A stretch of DNA of 64,000 nucleotides, from NCBI GenBank assembly GCA_036877525.1, contig JAZGTH010000032.1, positions 1,851,501-1,915,500 on the forward strand. The letters run 5' to 3'. Position numbers and translations under genes: made by a program. This DNA is from Chromobotia macracanthus. Taxonomy: Eukaryota; Chordata; Actinopteri; Cypriniformes; Botiidae. The notes under the pieces were generated by a model. The model made no database searches and was not told the origin of the DNA. It was given only the letters and a program-made list of their open reading frames with translations. Each line of letters starts with the position of its first letter. Positions within the stretch are counted from its first letter, which is position 1. Positions 24,301 to 35,204 of the stretch are shown here, piece after piece.

Positions 24301-24711
24301 AGATACAACGAGAGTGGTTAACACAAAAAACATGATTATGATAGCATTATCTTTGTTTTGTTTTATATGCATATATAAAATAGGCCACCTTTAATTTAAG
24401 ATATTGTCAAAAGTCTGTTTAAAACTAAACATTAAATAAAAATGATTAGAAATGAAAGCTTTGAAAAGTAGATTATGTACCATTTTTCTTGTTATAATGT
24501 AAAGATTTACCCTAAAGTAGTATTTACCCTAAAGATGTATTTATGTGAAAGATTCTTTATCTGAGACATGAAGCTCAGTGGAAGTGGAAGGAGTCTATGG
24601 GTGTCAGTACACACATTAAGGATATTCCTTCCACTCAGGAAGGACACGTTGGAGGCTTGGTCAGGAAACTAGAATCAGAAAACTAGATGAAGATGCAAAA
24701 TACTCACCCTA
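21372..24711 (-). repeat. Large inverted repeat, right arm (about 3.3 kb)
   Basis: Reverse complement of 10796-14120. Examples of matched landmarks: the open stretch at 13268-13480 recurs at 22055-22267 on the minus strand with one residue changed, and the exon splice sites recur at equal spacing. Differences include a longer CA/AAC tract (21444-21490) and a short duplication of ACCTGG units near 21725-21745. Confidence 0.95.
21560..23650 (-). ncRNA. Putative spliced transcript, right-arm copy
   Basis: Mirror image of the left-arm unit, so the two point toward each other. Exon 1 ends at 23397 (donor GTAAGTG). Exons are 22990-23030 (41 nt), 22742-22766 (25 nt), 22558-22605 (48 nt) and a last exon from 21751 downward with AATAAA at 21564-21569. 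All AG and GT signals match the left copy. In this copy only, a start codon at 22585-22587 in exon 4 stays open through the last exon to a TGA at 21632-21634, giving 49 codons. In the left copy the same frame stops after 13 codons. Whether it is transcribed or translated is unknown. Confidence 0.4.
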
Positions 24712-25080
24712 TGTCAGGTCCGCGGCTTGATCACCCCAGTCTCACCCCAGTCTTTGTTTAGTCTGCGTGTTTATGTTATTGTTTTTTGTCGGAGCACGCG
24801 TCTTTGTTTGACAGCTTGCCACGTGCTCCAGTGTCCGTGTCTCCCTGCCCTCCTTGTTTCCTTGTTTCGTTTTTATTCCCCACACCTGTTCCCTTGATAA
24901 CTTACCCTTTATTTTCCCCTCTCGTGTTGCAATTGTTGTCAGATCTTTTCGGTGCTAACCGCCACTTGACTTCCTGTCTTGTCTAGTCTAGTCTAGTCTA
25001 GTCTAGTCTTGTCTTGTCTGAGACTCAAGCCAGTCGTGTTTTTTTCGCTACTGTCTTCTCCTATGTATGTGTGCTCTCTT
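24712..25080. other. Unassigned tract with (GTCTA)n repeat
   Basis: Composition changes sharply at the outer end of the right arm to a pyrimidine- and CpG-containing tract (GTCCGCGGCTTGATCACC, GGAGCACGCGTC). A GTCTA pentamer is repeated at about 24980-25010. It resembles LTR or UTR sequence of a TE, but no partner copy is present. Confidence 0.35.
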
Positions 25081-26149
25081 TTAAGGGGTTTGTAGATCTA
25101 CCACATCTTTTTCAGACACCAAGCTATTAAACTTTGAAGGCCAGCTGCACCATTTTACTAAGACCATACTTTTCTTACCGCATCTTTTCCTGTCTAAAAT
25201 TCTTTCTACTTTGAATGCTTTGTTTTTGCTCACCATTATTTTTTGTAGTTCTTGCTCATAAAAACTACCCTTGATAATCTCACCATCGTAGTCACATAGT
25301 TTATAGACCGGAGGGTCACGCGGTATACACGCTGTTACAGTGAAGTACTCTTCTGTGTAATTTTGCTCATAGCGTTTCGCAAACGGGCCCCTCACTTCAG
25401 AAATTCAAAATCATAGATTTTGTATTTAAACAAAGGCCTGATGTTTCTAATGCCAGCCGATCCATATAAATTGCGAAACACCTCGGTTTCGTTTTCTTTG
25501 TTGACATCCAACAGTCTCATTTTAATGCTCCTGTGATAGCCGCTGTTGTAAGCGTGTGTGTTGTAACACATCAATATAACGCCTAGAATTAATGGCTGTT
25601 AAATGTCTCCACATCCTGCTTTTAATGTCCTGTTAAAACGTTCAACAATGCTGGCTTTTAAATCAGAGGCAGTTGTAAAATGATGAATTTTGTACTTTTT
25701 AGTCATGTCTTGAACATGCTTATTAAAAAACTCTTTCCCCTCTTTTTGAGGCACACGACCCTCGTTAAATATGGACTCAAAAGCCCTAGTCACTTCCACT
25801 CCGGTCTTGTTTTTTAACACGCAAGTCCATGCATATTTACTAAACACATCTTTGCATGTTAACAAATATTTTTGATTATCATTTTCCATTGAATAAGCAG
25901 ACATATCAACAGGTCTGCCTGAAACTGTGAATCCACGCTATAAACAATAACTCTATTTCTCTTGTATTTTAAAGGAGCTGCTCTATGTAGTGTATAGGCG
26001 TCTTAAGAGGCGAGCCAGTCTGAAACTTCATTATCCGTTAGACGCACACCAGTGTCCTTTAAAACAGCCTGTTTTAAGCGCTTCTTACCGCCTAATGACC
26101 CAGGATTAGAAGGTGTGTAATAAACCTTTTTAAAAAGCTCGGACAACAT
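25081..26149 (-). pseudogene. Polinton/Maverick-type integrase with chromodomain (broken)
   Basis: On the minus strand a start codon at 26149 opens MLSELFKKVYYTPSNPGS, the N-terminal zinc-binding-type start of Polinton integrases, followed by a stop just before DAYTLH. The catalytic core follows at 25599-25904 (motifs DMSAYS is partly preserved as MSAYS, DVFSKYAW, GKEFFN, ASIVERFNRTLK). Compared with the family, the segment carrying the second catalytic Asp before GKEFF is missing. The C-terminal part at 25392-25574 (HRSIKM, ENETEVFRNLYG) and 25081-25395 ends in a chromodomain-like block (FKVERILDRKR, LVKWCSWPSKFNS). No DNA polymerase B, ATPase, protease or capsid genes are visible nearby, so this is an isolated fragment. 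An endogenous adintovirus-like origin is an alternative because those carry related integrases. Confidence 0.75.
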
Positions 26150-28247
26150 GCTTGATTTAAGAGATATGTCTTTTTATTTTCAAACAACAATGATTATGAC
26201 GTTACACGTGATCCAGATAGTTGAGAAACTGTATACATGTAACAATGTTTCTATCAGTCACTATTTCAACCAAAAGTTTTATAATATCACAAACATTAAT
26301 CTGATCTTTTCTAGAGACCATGGCTAAGCATACATTTGCTACATACATTTGATATGTACACATAATGAGAACATTACCAATTTCAAAGGAGGGTGGTGCC
26401 GGTGGAGCAGGGAGAGATCATCTTCTTTTTAAATATGTAAAATCGACATATATCCGTTAACAACCTGGGCATATACCCATAAATGCAAAACGATGTGGTC
26501 ACACTGAAAGCCACATACAGCCTTTGCAAACATTTTCTCTGAGTAAATGCACAACAGCTGTATGAAACAAAAACACTCTCTAGGCTGCATATTATGCACA
26601 TTTCAAGAAATGTGAAAACACATAATGGACATGCAGATTTACAGGTACTGAATTTCGCAGTTATAAAGTCCCCTACCACAAACAGATTCAAACACGAACA
26701 GCATGTGTAGTTTGCTGGCCAATGAGGAAGCTGATGAGCACATTACGTCACAGAACCTGCATTTGATTGGCTGTTTGGCTGTTTCCATATGGCATGCACT
26801 GTATGTTTAGTTTACTGTACATCAGAGCTGTTGAGTAAGTCACGTGTTTCGTGTAGCTCTCAATTGTTCCAAACAAATACGCACAGTCAACCAACCTCAG
26901 ACAGCCAGCAACAGCGACTATTTGCAGCATTTTCTGCTAAATATTAACAATGTGCATTGATTACCAGGTTGACTGCACATTTATAGTTACATTTTTTTCT
27001 GGAGAGTGATGGAGAAACAGCATTAATCTGTTTTTTTCTGTTTAACTGAGAAACCAATACATGACATAGAATATATTTAAATGTATATATAAATTATAAT
27101 TATTCTTGTGCTAATGACCACACGTTATGTTAAGACAATCATAATACATGACATGCACAATAAATGAATATTGAAATATCAAGGCAACCAATTGCAGTCA
27201 TCAAAACATTTAAATATAAAATATATCCAGTGAGAGAGTAGATAAGCTATAATGGGCAGTCTTCGTAGAAACTTCTCTGATCTCTGACAGGGAGAGAAAG
27301 ATGGCAGAAAGCAGGCTTTTCAAACAAATATATAATATACTTCAAATAAATATATAGTAACTAAAACTGTAAGATAAATAGGGTTAAGCAATATTATAAT
27401 AAATGGCAAGCTGCATCTGGTAATCATCGCATCAAGCCATTCTGTTGAAAACAAACAAACACACAAATCCACTTTTGTATAAGAAAGAAATAATTTATGA
27501 ATGGTAAGTAATTTACCTTAACAATCTTTCATAAACAGCAGAAAACTTATAAGCTTAAAATAATTTAATATTTAAATTAAAAAACTTAAAATAATGACAG
27601 TGGTTATGTTGTATTATTTGCCTGTTTCAATAAATAAAATAGGAAAATCCCATATAACACCTGGAACTTGCATCAATAACTATAGAAATGTATTTTGCTT
27701 TGCTTATGTTATCTAAATGTTAAAAATATGACTGGTTGTGTTAGTGAAGTGTTGCATGCGTTAACTGCAGTTAGAATAAAAGACTTTAGATCGCTGACTA
27801 GATTCATGAGAAACACTGAAATGAATGGGGTTCAGTGCTGGAACTATTCAGTGTTTGGAACTATTGGTCACTCGACGAGTTACTTCCGCATTCCATTCTT
27901 CCAATGGAGGTCTATGGGAGTGTTGCAGCTTTTTTTAGCGGTTCTGCTATGTACTAGCAGTTTGAGCAGTGGAGAAATATTGTAGTCTTTCAAATATAAA
28001 ATAATACAAGGTACTTTAATAATTTTGGTATTTTAGATAGAATAACTAATGTTTCTAAAACTAGGAGGACACTGCATTTTAATTTTAATGTCCAGATGGA
28101 AACAAAGTTTATTAACAAATGAATTATTTTCTGGGCATTCGCTTTTTGTTTCATGGCGATAGGCAAACCAGCTTGTAGTGAAAATAAAACTGACTATCTG
28201 GAAACTAAATATATTAACATGTAACTTTATTTCCTTAGGATATGTTT
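26150..28247. other. Non-coding, no gene recognised
   Basis: AT-rich sequence with short open frames that match nothing I know. The first few hundred bases could be Polinton flank. No recognised repeat boundary was found. Confidence 0.4.
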
Positions 28248-28418
28248 GTCCGTAACCCCGGTTCTCTGAAACATCAAGTGGAGAGATCCACCTAGGTGGA
28301 TCTCTCCACAGATGCATAAAGACCTATCCTCAGTGAGCATATTCACTTCTCGTGCTGCAAGTGCAGCAGGCTTGGTGGATCTCTCCACTCGATGTTTCAG
28401 AGAACTGGGGTTACGGAC
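28248..28418. repeat. 45-bp inverted repeat pair at DIRS 3' end, with internal palindrome
   Basis: The bases 28248-28292 match the reverse complement of 28374-28418 at 43 of 45 positions; both start GTCCGTAACCCC. Inside, 28278-28292 and 28295-28309 form a perfect 15-bp palindrome with a 2-nt centre. DIRS elements end in such inverted and internal complementary repeats. Confidence 0.9.
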
Positions 28419-29365
28419 AGTAACCTATTGTTCTCTTTTGTCTCGTGTTCGAGATCCATCTATGGGAGATATGGACAGATCCCTGGTTGTTCAGTACACT
28501 CAACGTGAGGCTTTGACAGCCAGAGATGACAGCCATGCCTCTGGTAGAGTGAGCTCTGAGGCCCCCTGGGGGCTGCACCCCCTTAGAATCATATGCCAAA
28601 GATATAGCTTCGACAATATAAAGATATAAAAGATATAAGAAAGATATAAAGAGCTGGTAGCTTCTTCTAAAGGAACTGTTCCTGTCAATATACACCCACA
28701 GGGCATGTACAGGACAAAGAGTATTCAGCCTTTGATCCCCTGTAGAGGAAAAAGGAGGTAGGTAAAAAGCACAGCTCAATCACCTCACATCAGAATGCTG
28801 GGAAGCACTTAGGCATAAAGGCCGGGTTAGGCCTGAGAAAAACCTTATCTCCACTGAGAGAGAATTGAGTGCACGAGAAAAGCACAGAGAGTGTATGCAA
28901 ATTGCTGACACACTTGGCAGACACAGAGGCAAGGAGCATAACTGTCTTAGATGACAGAAGTTTAAGGTAAATGCTTTCCAAAGGCTCGAAAGGCTGTTGT
29001 GACAAAGCCTCCAGCACCATGGAGAGGTCCCACTGAGGCACAGCTCTTCTAGTCACAGGAAGGGAACGAAGAGCACCCTTCATGAAACTGCGAATAAGGG
29101 GGTGTTGCCCCACCGTTGTGCCATCAAACCCGACATGACATGCTGCGATAGTCGCTAAATAGACCTTAACAGTAGAAAAGGATTTACCCTTATCTATAAG
29201 GCCTTGTAAAAAGCATAATATATCAGACACAGAGCACTGATATGAATCACACCAGCCCTCAAATACAAGCCACTTACAGTCATACAAGGAGCATGTGGAA
29301 GAGGCCCTAGCATTCTGAATTGTGTCAATAACACGTGGAGGAAACCACATGTTAACTTTTAACAC
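28411..29365 (-). pseudogene. DIRS tyrosine recombinase (broken)
   Basis: The N-terminal SAM-like region is open at 28790-29365 (TCSLYDCKWLVFEGWC, KVYLATIAACH, RSFMKGALR). After a frame break the catalytic part continues with LCPVHALWVYID and GLRAHSTRG (about 28535-28570), the H-x-x-R box of these recombinases. An expanded 'agatataaag' tandem at 28615-28660 interrupts the segment between them, and the sequence after the H-x-x-R box diverges, so the nucleophile Tyr region is not intact. Confidence 0.8.
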
Positions 29366-29995
29366 GTGTTTAGGTTCACCCTCTCACGGCCAGGCCCCAA
29401 GAGCGACCCTGTCTGGAATAATGGTAATGACAGAAAGTGCCGCCTGGTCCATACTAACAGCTTGTGCGCCAGAGCATGAAGCTTGGAGGAACGCTTCCCT
29501 CTTTGGTGGTTTATATGTGCTACAGCTGTGGTATTGTCGCAGCGGACCAGCACATGATGCCCCTGCCGGCGGGGCAGAAAATGTTTTAGAGACTTCCACA
29601 CAGTGAGGAGCTCCAGGTAATTTATATGGGCTGACTAAAGTGTGTTTGGCCACACACTGTTCACTGTTCTGCCCTCCTGAGTGGCTCCCCATCCTGTTAA
29701 GGTACATCTGTCATAAGCACTTTGCGCAGCATGATCGTCCCAAGGGCGGCCCCATGTGTGTAAAACTCTGCATTCTTCCAGTGGTGCAGTGCTGCTGCAC
29801 ACGAGCGTGTCACTGGGACAGAGCAACGGAGATTGCGTAAAGGGCTGAGATGAAGAGATAAAACCCACTTCATGAATGCCCTCATTCTCAGAAGGTCCAG
29901 AGGCAAGACCTGAATAGCTGATGCCATAAAACCTTGTAATCTGAGTCATGTGCAATGTTGCACCCTCGCTCCCTCCTTGAATTGCAAAAAGCAAT
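29359..29995 (-). pseudogene. DIRS RNase H fragment
   Basis: The block VLVRCDNTTAVAHINHQRG (29480-29560 region) is the characteristic DIRS RNase H segment. The connection to RT upstream is scattered over several frames (for example TDASLTGWG-like pattern around 29690). Confidence 0.75.
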
Positions 29996-30335
29996 TTAAT
30001 AGAGAGAACACGCTATTTCAACAGATGTGCGCATCGTTATTGAGCTCAGCTCCAGACCCAAAAACATAACATTCTGAGCCGGAGTGAAATTGCTCTTGCT
30101 TATGGTTACTCTGAAGCTGAGCGAAGTGATATGAGCGCGCACACGATGCGTGTCTCTCACCACTTCCTCTCTGGCTATGATCAGCCAATCGTCTACATAC
30201 GTCAGGGTCTTGAGACCCGCTATTCTCAGCGGGGCTACACCCGCCTCCGCGCCCAGAAAAAACACTCTTGGGCTCAGAGAAAGCCTGAAGTGGGGAACTG
30301 TGAATTCGTAACATACGCCTTGGTAGGCGAAACAA
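29996..30335 (-). pseudogene. DIRS reverse transcriptase fragment
   Basis: Minus-strand sequence contains FRLSLSPRVF in one frame and then LTYVDDWLIIA, the DIRS version of the catalytic YxDD box, followed by SFRVTISKSNF and MFLGLEL. Only the palm and part of the thumb remain. Confidence 0.8.
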
Positions 30336-30337
30336 AC

Positions 30338-30545
30338 TTAGTCTTGCCTTGTTTTTTGTGCCTTGTTTGTTTCTCCGTGTTTTTCTGGTTTAGTTTCGTT
30401 TTTACCTCCGGTTGTGGAGAGTTTTTGAGCTGGTTTTGTTACTAGTTTTGCCCCCTAGTGGGTTATTGTTTTGTTTATTCTTTAATAAAGACGTTTTCTG
30501 TTATTTGCTGTCTGCGACTGGGTTTGTTCCCCCTGACCCTGAGTA
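30338..30545 (+). repeat. LTR-like fragment
   Basis: T/G-rich tract with TTGCCTTGTTTTTTGTGCC, a CCCCCTAGTGGG motif and AATAAAGACG at 30484, ending near TCCCCCTGACCC. This is the look of a fish Gypsy LTR with its polyadenylation signal. It abuts the truncated DIRS. No second LTR is visible. Confidence 0.4.
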
Positions 30546-31265
30546 GTTGTGTAAGACTAACCAAACCTCAAATGTTAATTACTAAAATGCTTATTTAGTA
30601 AGTAATTTATAATCACTACACAGAACAAACACAACAACAATACTGAAGAACATTCAGATCGCTCTCTACAATCCGCTCCACTGAAGTCTAATTCCGGGTC
30701 TGAGAGCTGTCTCAAAATCTCACTAGCCAATAAAAATAAAGCACAGTCAAACTCTGCCCACACGAGGTTTGTGCAAAAATGATGAATGTAAATTTGCGGA
30801 CTGAACACAAAAACTGTGAAAGCATAAACCAAAAACCATTTATGTATTCATAAATGATGGTTTGCAAAAAAGGAAGATTAGAAAACAGTTTTTTCAAACA
30901 AACCATATTTTTTAAACCATGATACACTTTTGCCATTGAGTTTATTGTTTTTATTTTTTGAGTTTACAAAGTGTTCATCTTCTTTTACATTTTTGCCCAC
31001 TTCAAAATTTGAGTTTATTTTTAATAATGGCCTAAAATAAATCCTATAGAGTTGGTTTACTCTCAACAGTCTTTAGAGAAATTTTGTCCATTGCTTAAAG
31101 AAGACTAGTGAGAAGTAGCGCAAGACCTGAACCTTGGATCCGTTTGGATTTATCAATGGCATGTTATGGAGACGCTGCTACAAAGAAACAAACTGCTTTT
31201 TGTTTAAATCTCAAATGTATTTAAGAGAAACATTTTATTCTGAGTGAAGGATAGATGCAGCAGTT

Positions 31266-31413
31266 TCATTCAGCATCCATAACTTGAACAGACTCTTCTA
31301 TAACATCCAGTGTTAATGGAGTCATTGTCTCCGTCAGCACAGCAGTAGTGCCTGGCTTGTATCTGTACGTGCCCTCCCTGGTGTGTTGGGGAAAAAAACA
31401 TATATATTAAATA

Positions 31414-31478
<65 letters not shown>

Positions 31479-34400
31479 TTTTAAGTATTTGTAAAAACAC
31501 AATGTTTTAAAGCATATAAAACATGTAGAGGATTAAAACACCATGTCCAGTAATATTGCTTACAGTTAATATTCATCAACAGTGATTTGTTTTGACAAAA
31601 ACAAATGGCTTTAATAATTTTGGCTTTAAGGATATATTTTGTAGCCTATGTTTCTTACCTCTGTCCCTTCTGAGTAGGCTGGTCATAACCCCTCAGATAA
31701 TTAACTTTTTTCTCAGTGATCACGCACAGGTCTATATTACTGCCAGATCCCAGATCACAGAAGATCCCTGCAGCAATGGCATCTCTTACCAGCTGCTTTC
31801 CTTCCTCCAGCTGTTCAATCCAGAGAATTATGTACATATGGGTTTGACAAACAGGAACAAAGAAAAAGTGTGTGTGGGTATTGGGATTCTAAAAATAGCA
31901 GAGATTGAATTCAGATAAAGCAATATAAGTTATGAATTTTTCTCACTGTTTTGAATTTTCCAAAGAAAAACTACTTTTTCAGACTTGTCTAATTTGCATG
32001 AAATTTGGTATGTAGCATTTAGAGACAACCCTGACAAAAAGTTACAGAATTTGTGTCAATACCCCTTATTGTTCTTGTATACAGCATCAACACATTTTAC
32101 AGCAAGCATGCAAAAATGAGGCTGTATCTTTGCCATGCTTTGGTGTATTGACACAAAACTTTGTATGTGTGATCACAGGCATGAATTGTGCATGTACAGT
32201 TTTGTCACAATGTCACATAATGGTCCAGACATAGGCCAACGTTTTCAAAAGTCAGAAGCAAAAATAGCAATTTTGCAGGTAGGTGTCATTGTCACAACAT
32301 CTAACTGGCTCATACAAATCTGGTGACACAGTCACCCATTGGTCACAAGTATAAAATGTTTTATTGTGTTATAATAGGTTTTACTTATGTTTTCTTTTAT
32401 TGCTTTTTGTAATCTGATTATCAGTGCCATTGATGGGCTTGAACTCATAATTGCTGCTTGCAGCTACATTTTACCTCCATGTTTGGTTTGTATCGATCCT
32501 CAAATACAGAAATGGCAGCTGCTGCTCCAGACCCTGAAATTTTGAGATTTTGAAATCACTGTTAAAATATGTTCTCGTGCATCACATAGACATTTTAGCA
32601 TTGTGCTAAGACTGTGCATGCATGCTGGTCAAGTACCAATAGTATTACCATGTTTTTAATATGGTACCAAAGGAAGAGGACCATTGGCTCTTTCAATATC
32701 AGAAAAGTGGAAACAAAAAATCAAGTGTACCCATGGTAAGGAAAGGAAGCTTATCATAGGAGCCATGAGGGTAGACACTATAGAGCTGCGGGCCATTAAC
32801 ATCCACACCTCCCACGATGAGAGAGGAACCAATGTGCCCCTGATACCTTTAAAATTAAAATAAACAGTAAAATCAGTATCAGTAAATACTGAGACATGCA
32901 TAGTGTATGGAGCATTACTGTGTGAAAAACCATAAAATGCCTTTATAATATAATGCCTTTACAATAACTGACTGTTTCTTAAGCAGCCTAGGTTCTAGAA
33001 GTATTTTCCTGTCCATTGTCTCTATATGGATTTAAAAAAAATGTAATAAAGAATTCTAAGACTTGAATGAAACTAATCAACTAATCATATTTTAATCCAT
33101 CACACATTACAGTTCTACAGAAGCATACGCCATTATCATAAAAACTCATTAAAGGTCTTAAAAATGTTTATAAATGTAACAAAAGTATTTTTTAGAAAAA
33201 TGAATTATGCACTATTACTCATATACCTTATAATGACTTTATATCTCTTTTTTACTTTTTGTCTCATAACTGACTTTTTATTATATTAATTTATAAAAGC
33301 ATGTTTTTGGATTTTAAGCTTTCATACACTATACTTCAGAGGCAGAATGAAATAAGTTTTTATCATTTTGACACTTTAACAGACTGAATTACTGAATAAG
33401 CATCACTTTTTCACCTAAAAAGCATCTGTTTAAGCTGTCGCGTCACTGTGACAATGAGAGGAGGTCGTCCTGTGCTGAGCGAATGCAATTCCACATTTGA
33501 TGACATCATCTGAGTGGTGACCTCAGCATCAGCTGCAACACCTGCACCACAACAGCTATAGAGAAAGCTTGTCTAAATCATTGTGGTAAACAATCTATTT
33601 TCAACCTAAAATATTTTTCAACCTAAGCTCTGTTAACCAAATGATTTGACACACTCACTAGATTTTGGGGGCAATGTAGTGGATCTTCATGCAATTTTTA
33701 TCAGCTACGACCATATCATCTGTGGCCCTGGTGTCTGCTCCTAAAATCACTCCATCCTAAAATCAAATAAATTTTCGTTGTATGTATGTAATTATACATT
33801 TCTATATATTTATTATAAAAATACATCTGCAAACAATATCTACATAAAACATAAATAGAATGTATATGTTTACATAAATTAAATCATTTGCAGCTGGACT
33901 CATATTTTATAGAAAGATTACATAACCACATATATTGAAGGTTGACATACAGTAAAACCAACCTTAAATATCAAGCCAGCAATGGTGGTGCCAGTCTTCC
34001 TGGCTTTTGGTGCACTGTAACCCTTCTCAGACAGTTTTGCCTCCAGAACAGCATTTCTGTGAAAAAGAAAAATGTAGCACTGTGTAATATAAACTCTAAC
34101 CTTCCTACAATAGCAGAAAGTTTTTAAGGTTTAAGCCTTAGGTAAAGCACCCCTGCTATATACATTTCTATAACCTTTAGACAATCATTATTTCAAGATT
34201 TTAAAAAAATGCATATCTAATAATGATAATGTTTGTGTATGTTTCAGTTCTTTCTGTATGTTTTAGGATGAATCGTCTACTATCGTGTAGCCTATTGTGG
34301 CAGTACATGCTTAATCATAAAGTTGCCACAAAATGGGTTACCAGAATTTTTTTATTAATTGTTTTGCTGTTCATTAAATTAAATTAAAAGTTTTTTAATG

Positions 34401-35004
34401 GCATGTTTGATTGCTTTAACTTCTCATTTTTGGACAGCATGCCCTGCCATTGTTTGTTGGCGAGCATGTTGTCACAAAAATCAACAGATGTACAGCAACA
34501 GAAATACAGTGAGCTGTATTTTTTTGCCTAGTCCTTAAAAAAATCCGTTTTCAAAGTGAAACTACACTGAGAAATACTACAAATACAAGTCTGACAACTA
34601 TCTCGGGCCTTCTTACCATTGCACGGAACGATTACCAAACATACTATTTTATTTAAACGATCTTCAAAAATAAAGAGATACTAATGGATTATGCCCACCA
34701 TGCAAGTTATGGTCTAGAATTACACATAACATATGGTGCTTTTGTTAGTGTGTGGATGTTTAGAAGTAGGCCATCTGCTTACACGTTTATGCTTCTAAAA
34801 CTAGTCTGGTTATGCTAATTTTTAACGAATCCAAAACTTATGAAACACATTACAGTATGCATAATAGGGTTTTTAAATAATTGTAAATTTGACTAATCCC
34901 CTTAAGGTTTTGTATTTAAACATGGGATTAATGGATTACCTGCGTGTGTTCTCAAAAGAAAATCCTCCGGTCGGGTTCTGCCACTTTCTCGATGTGTTCG
35001 GCAT
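31266..35004 (-). CDS. psmb13a: Proteasome 20S beta2-type subunit, psmb13a/psmb10-like (8 exons)
   Basis: Coding exons on the minus strand: 35004-34940, 34056-33963, 33756-33659, 33555-33415, 32846-32731, 32533-32475, 31810-31659, 31377-31266. They total 837 nt (278 codons plus TGA), every junction has AG/GT and the phases agree. The protein starts [19 protein letters not shown] and has a 44-residue propeptide ending KTG before TTIAG, so the catalytic residue is Thr45 (Thr1 of the mature enzyme). Mature Asp17 (GADTRAT), Lys33 and Gly45 (YCCGAG) are present, as in trypsin-like beta2 subunits. Residue 53 is Glu, as I recall for immuno-beta2i, where constitutive beta2 has Asp. The C-terminal PGTTAVLTE arm is present. 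Length matches the family (about 277). The product works in the 20S core of the proteasome, cutting after basic residues. The psmb13a name rather than psmb10 rests on inferred MHC linkage and would need a tree. Confidence 0.93.
31413..31476. repeat. (TA)n microsatellite in last psmb13a intron
   Basis: About 30 TA units directly upstream (in transcript sense) of the last coding exon at 31266-31377; the exon's acceptor lies about 35 bp away. Confidence 0.95.
31930..32465. repeat. Dispersed fish repeat in psmb13a intron
   Basis: Non-coding sequence with phrases such as ATTTGCATGAAATTTGGTAT and GATGGGCTTGAACTC, which I recognise as a recurring type in fish genomes. The assignment to a family is uncertain. 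It fills most of the intron between exons 6 and 7. Confidence 0.4.
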
Positions 35005-35151
35005 GTTCACATGCACAGTATGTAGTACGTACAGCGAGTTCGGGCTCGAGTGAATTATACTATCGTTTTGCGGCGTTTATTCGTCTCACATATACTGTAA
35101 ACTGTCGGGGAGTCACTGCGTCAGCGATTTTAACGACTAAACAGGTTTTAT

Positions 35152-35162
35152 CTTTCACTTTC
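35152..35162 (-). promoter_or_regulatory. Interferon-stimulated response element upstream of psmb13a
   Basis: In transcript sense the sequence reads GAAAGTGAAAG, a full match to the IRF/ISRE core GAAAnnGAAA. It lies about 150 bp upstream of the start codon, inside a CpG-bearing tract (35000-35200). Immunoproteasome subunits are interferon-induced through such sites, so this supports the immune-type identity. Function is inferred. Confidence 0.7.
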
Positions 35163-35204
35163 ACTTCTGACGCATGCCGCTTCTCTCGCGTTCATTCACT
35201 CTAG

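Larger units (their letters stand above)
28248..30335 (-). mobile_element. DIRS-type tyrosine-recombinase retrotransposon, 5'-truncated
   Basis: On the minus strand, RT (ending with YVDDWLI), RNase H and a tyrosine recombinase follow each other, which is diagnostic for DIRS. The 3' end carries a pair of 45-bp inverted sequences instead of LTRs. Reading stops at about 30335 in the RT palm, where LTR-like plus-strand sequence begins. Gag and the RT N-terminus are missing. Stops and shifts break every domain. Confidence 0.85.

Noticed and set aside
10796..24711. Giant DNA transposon with 3.3-kb terminal inverted repeats
   Set aside because: No transposase is visible in arms or spacer and no target duplication flanks the outer ends, so this was not adopted as the main reading; it is not excluded.
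31270..31500. Minus-strand open frame of Ile-Tyr repeats ending [14 protein letters not shown]
   Set aside because: It is a TA repeat plus the last psmb13a exon read in the wrong frame.
32656..32901. 81-codon minus-strand frame with [11 protein letters not shown]
   Set aside because: It is a shadow of psmb13a exon 5 in another frame.
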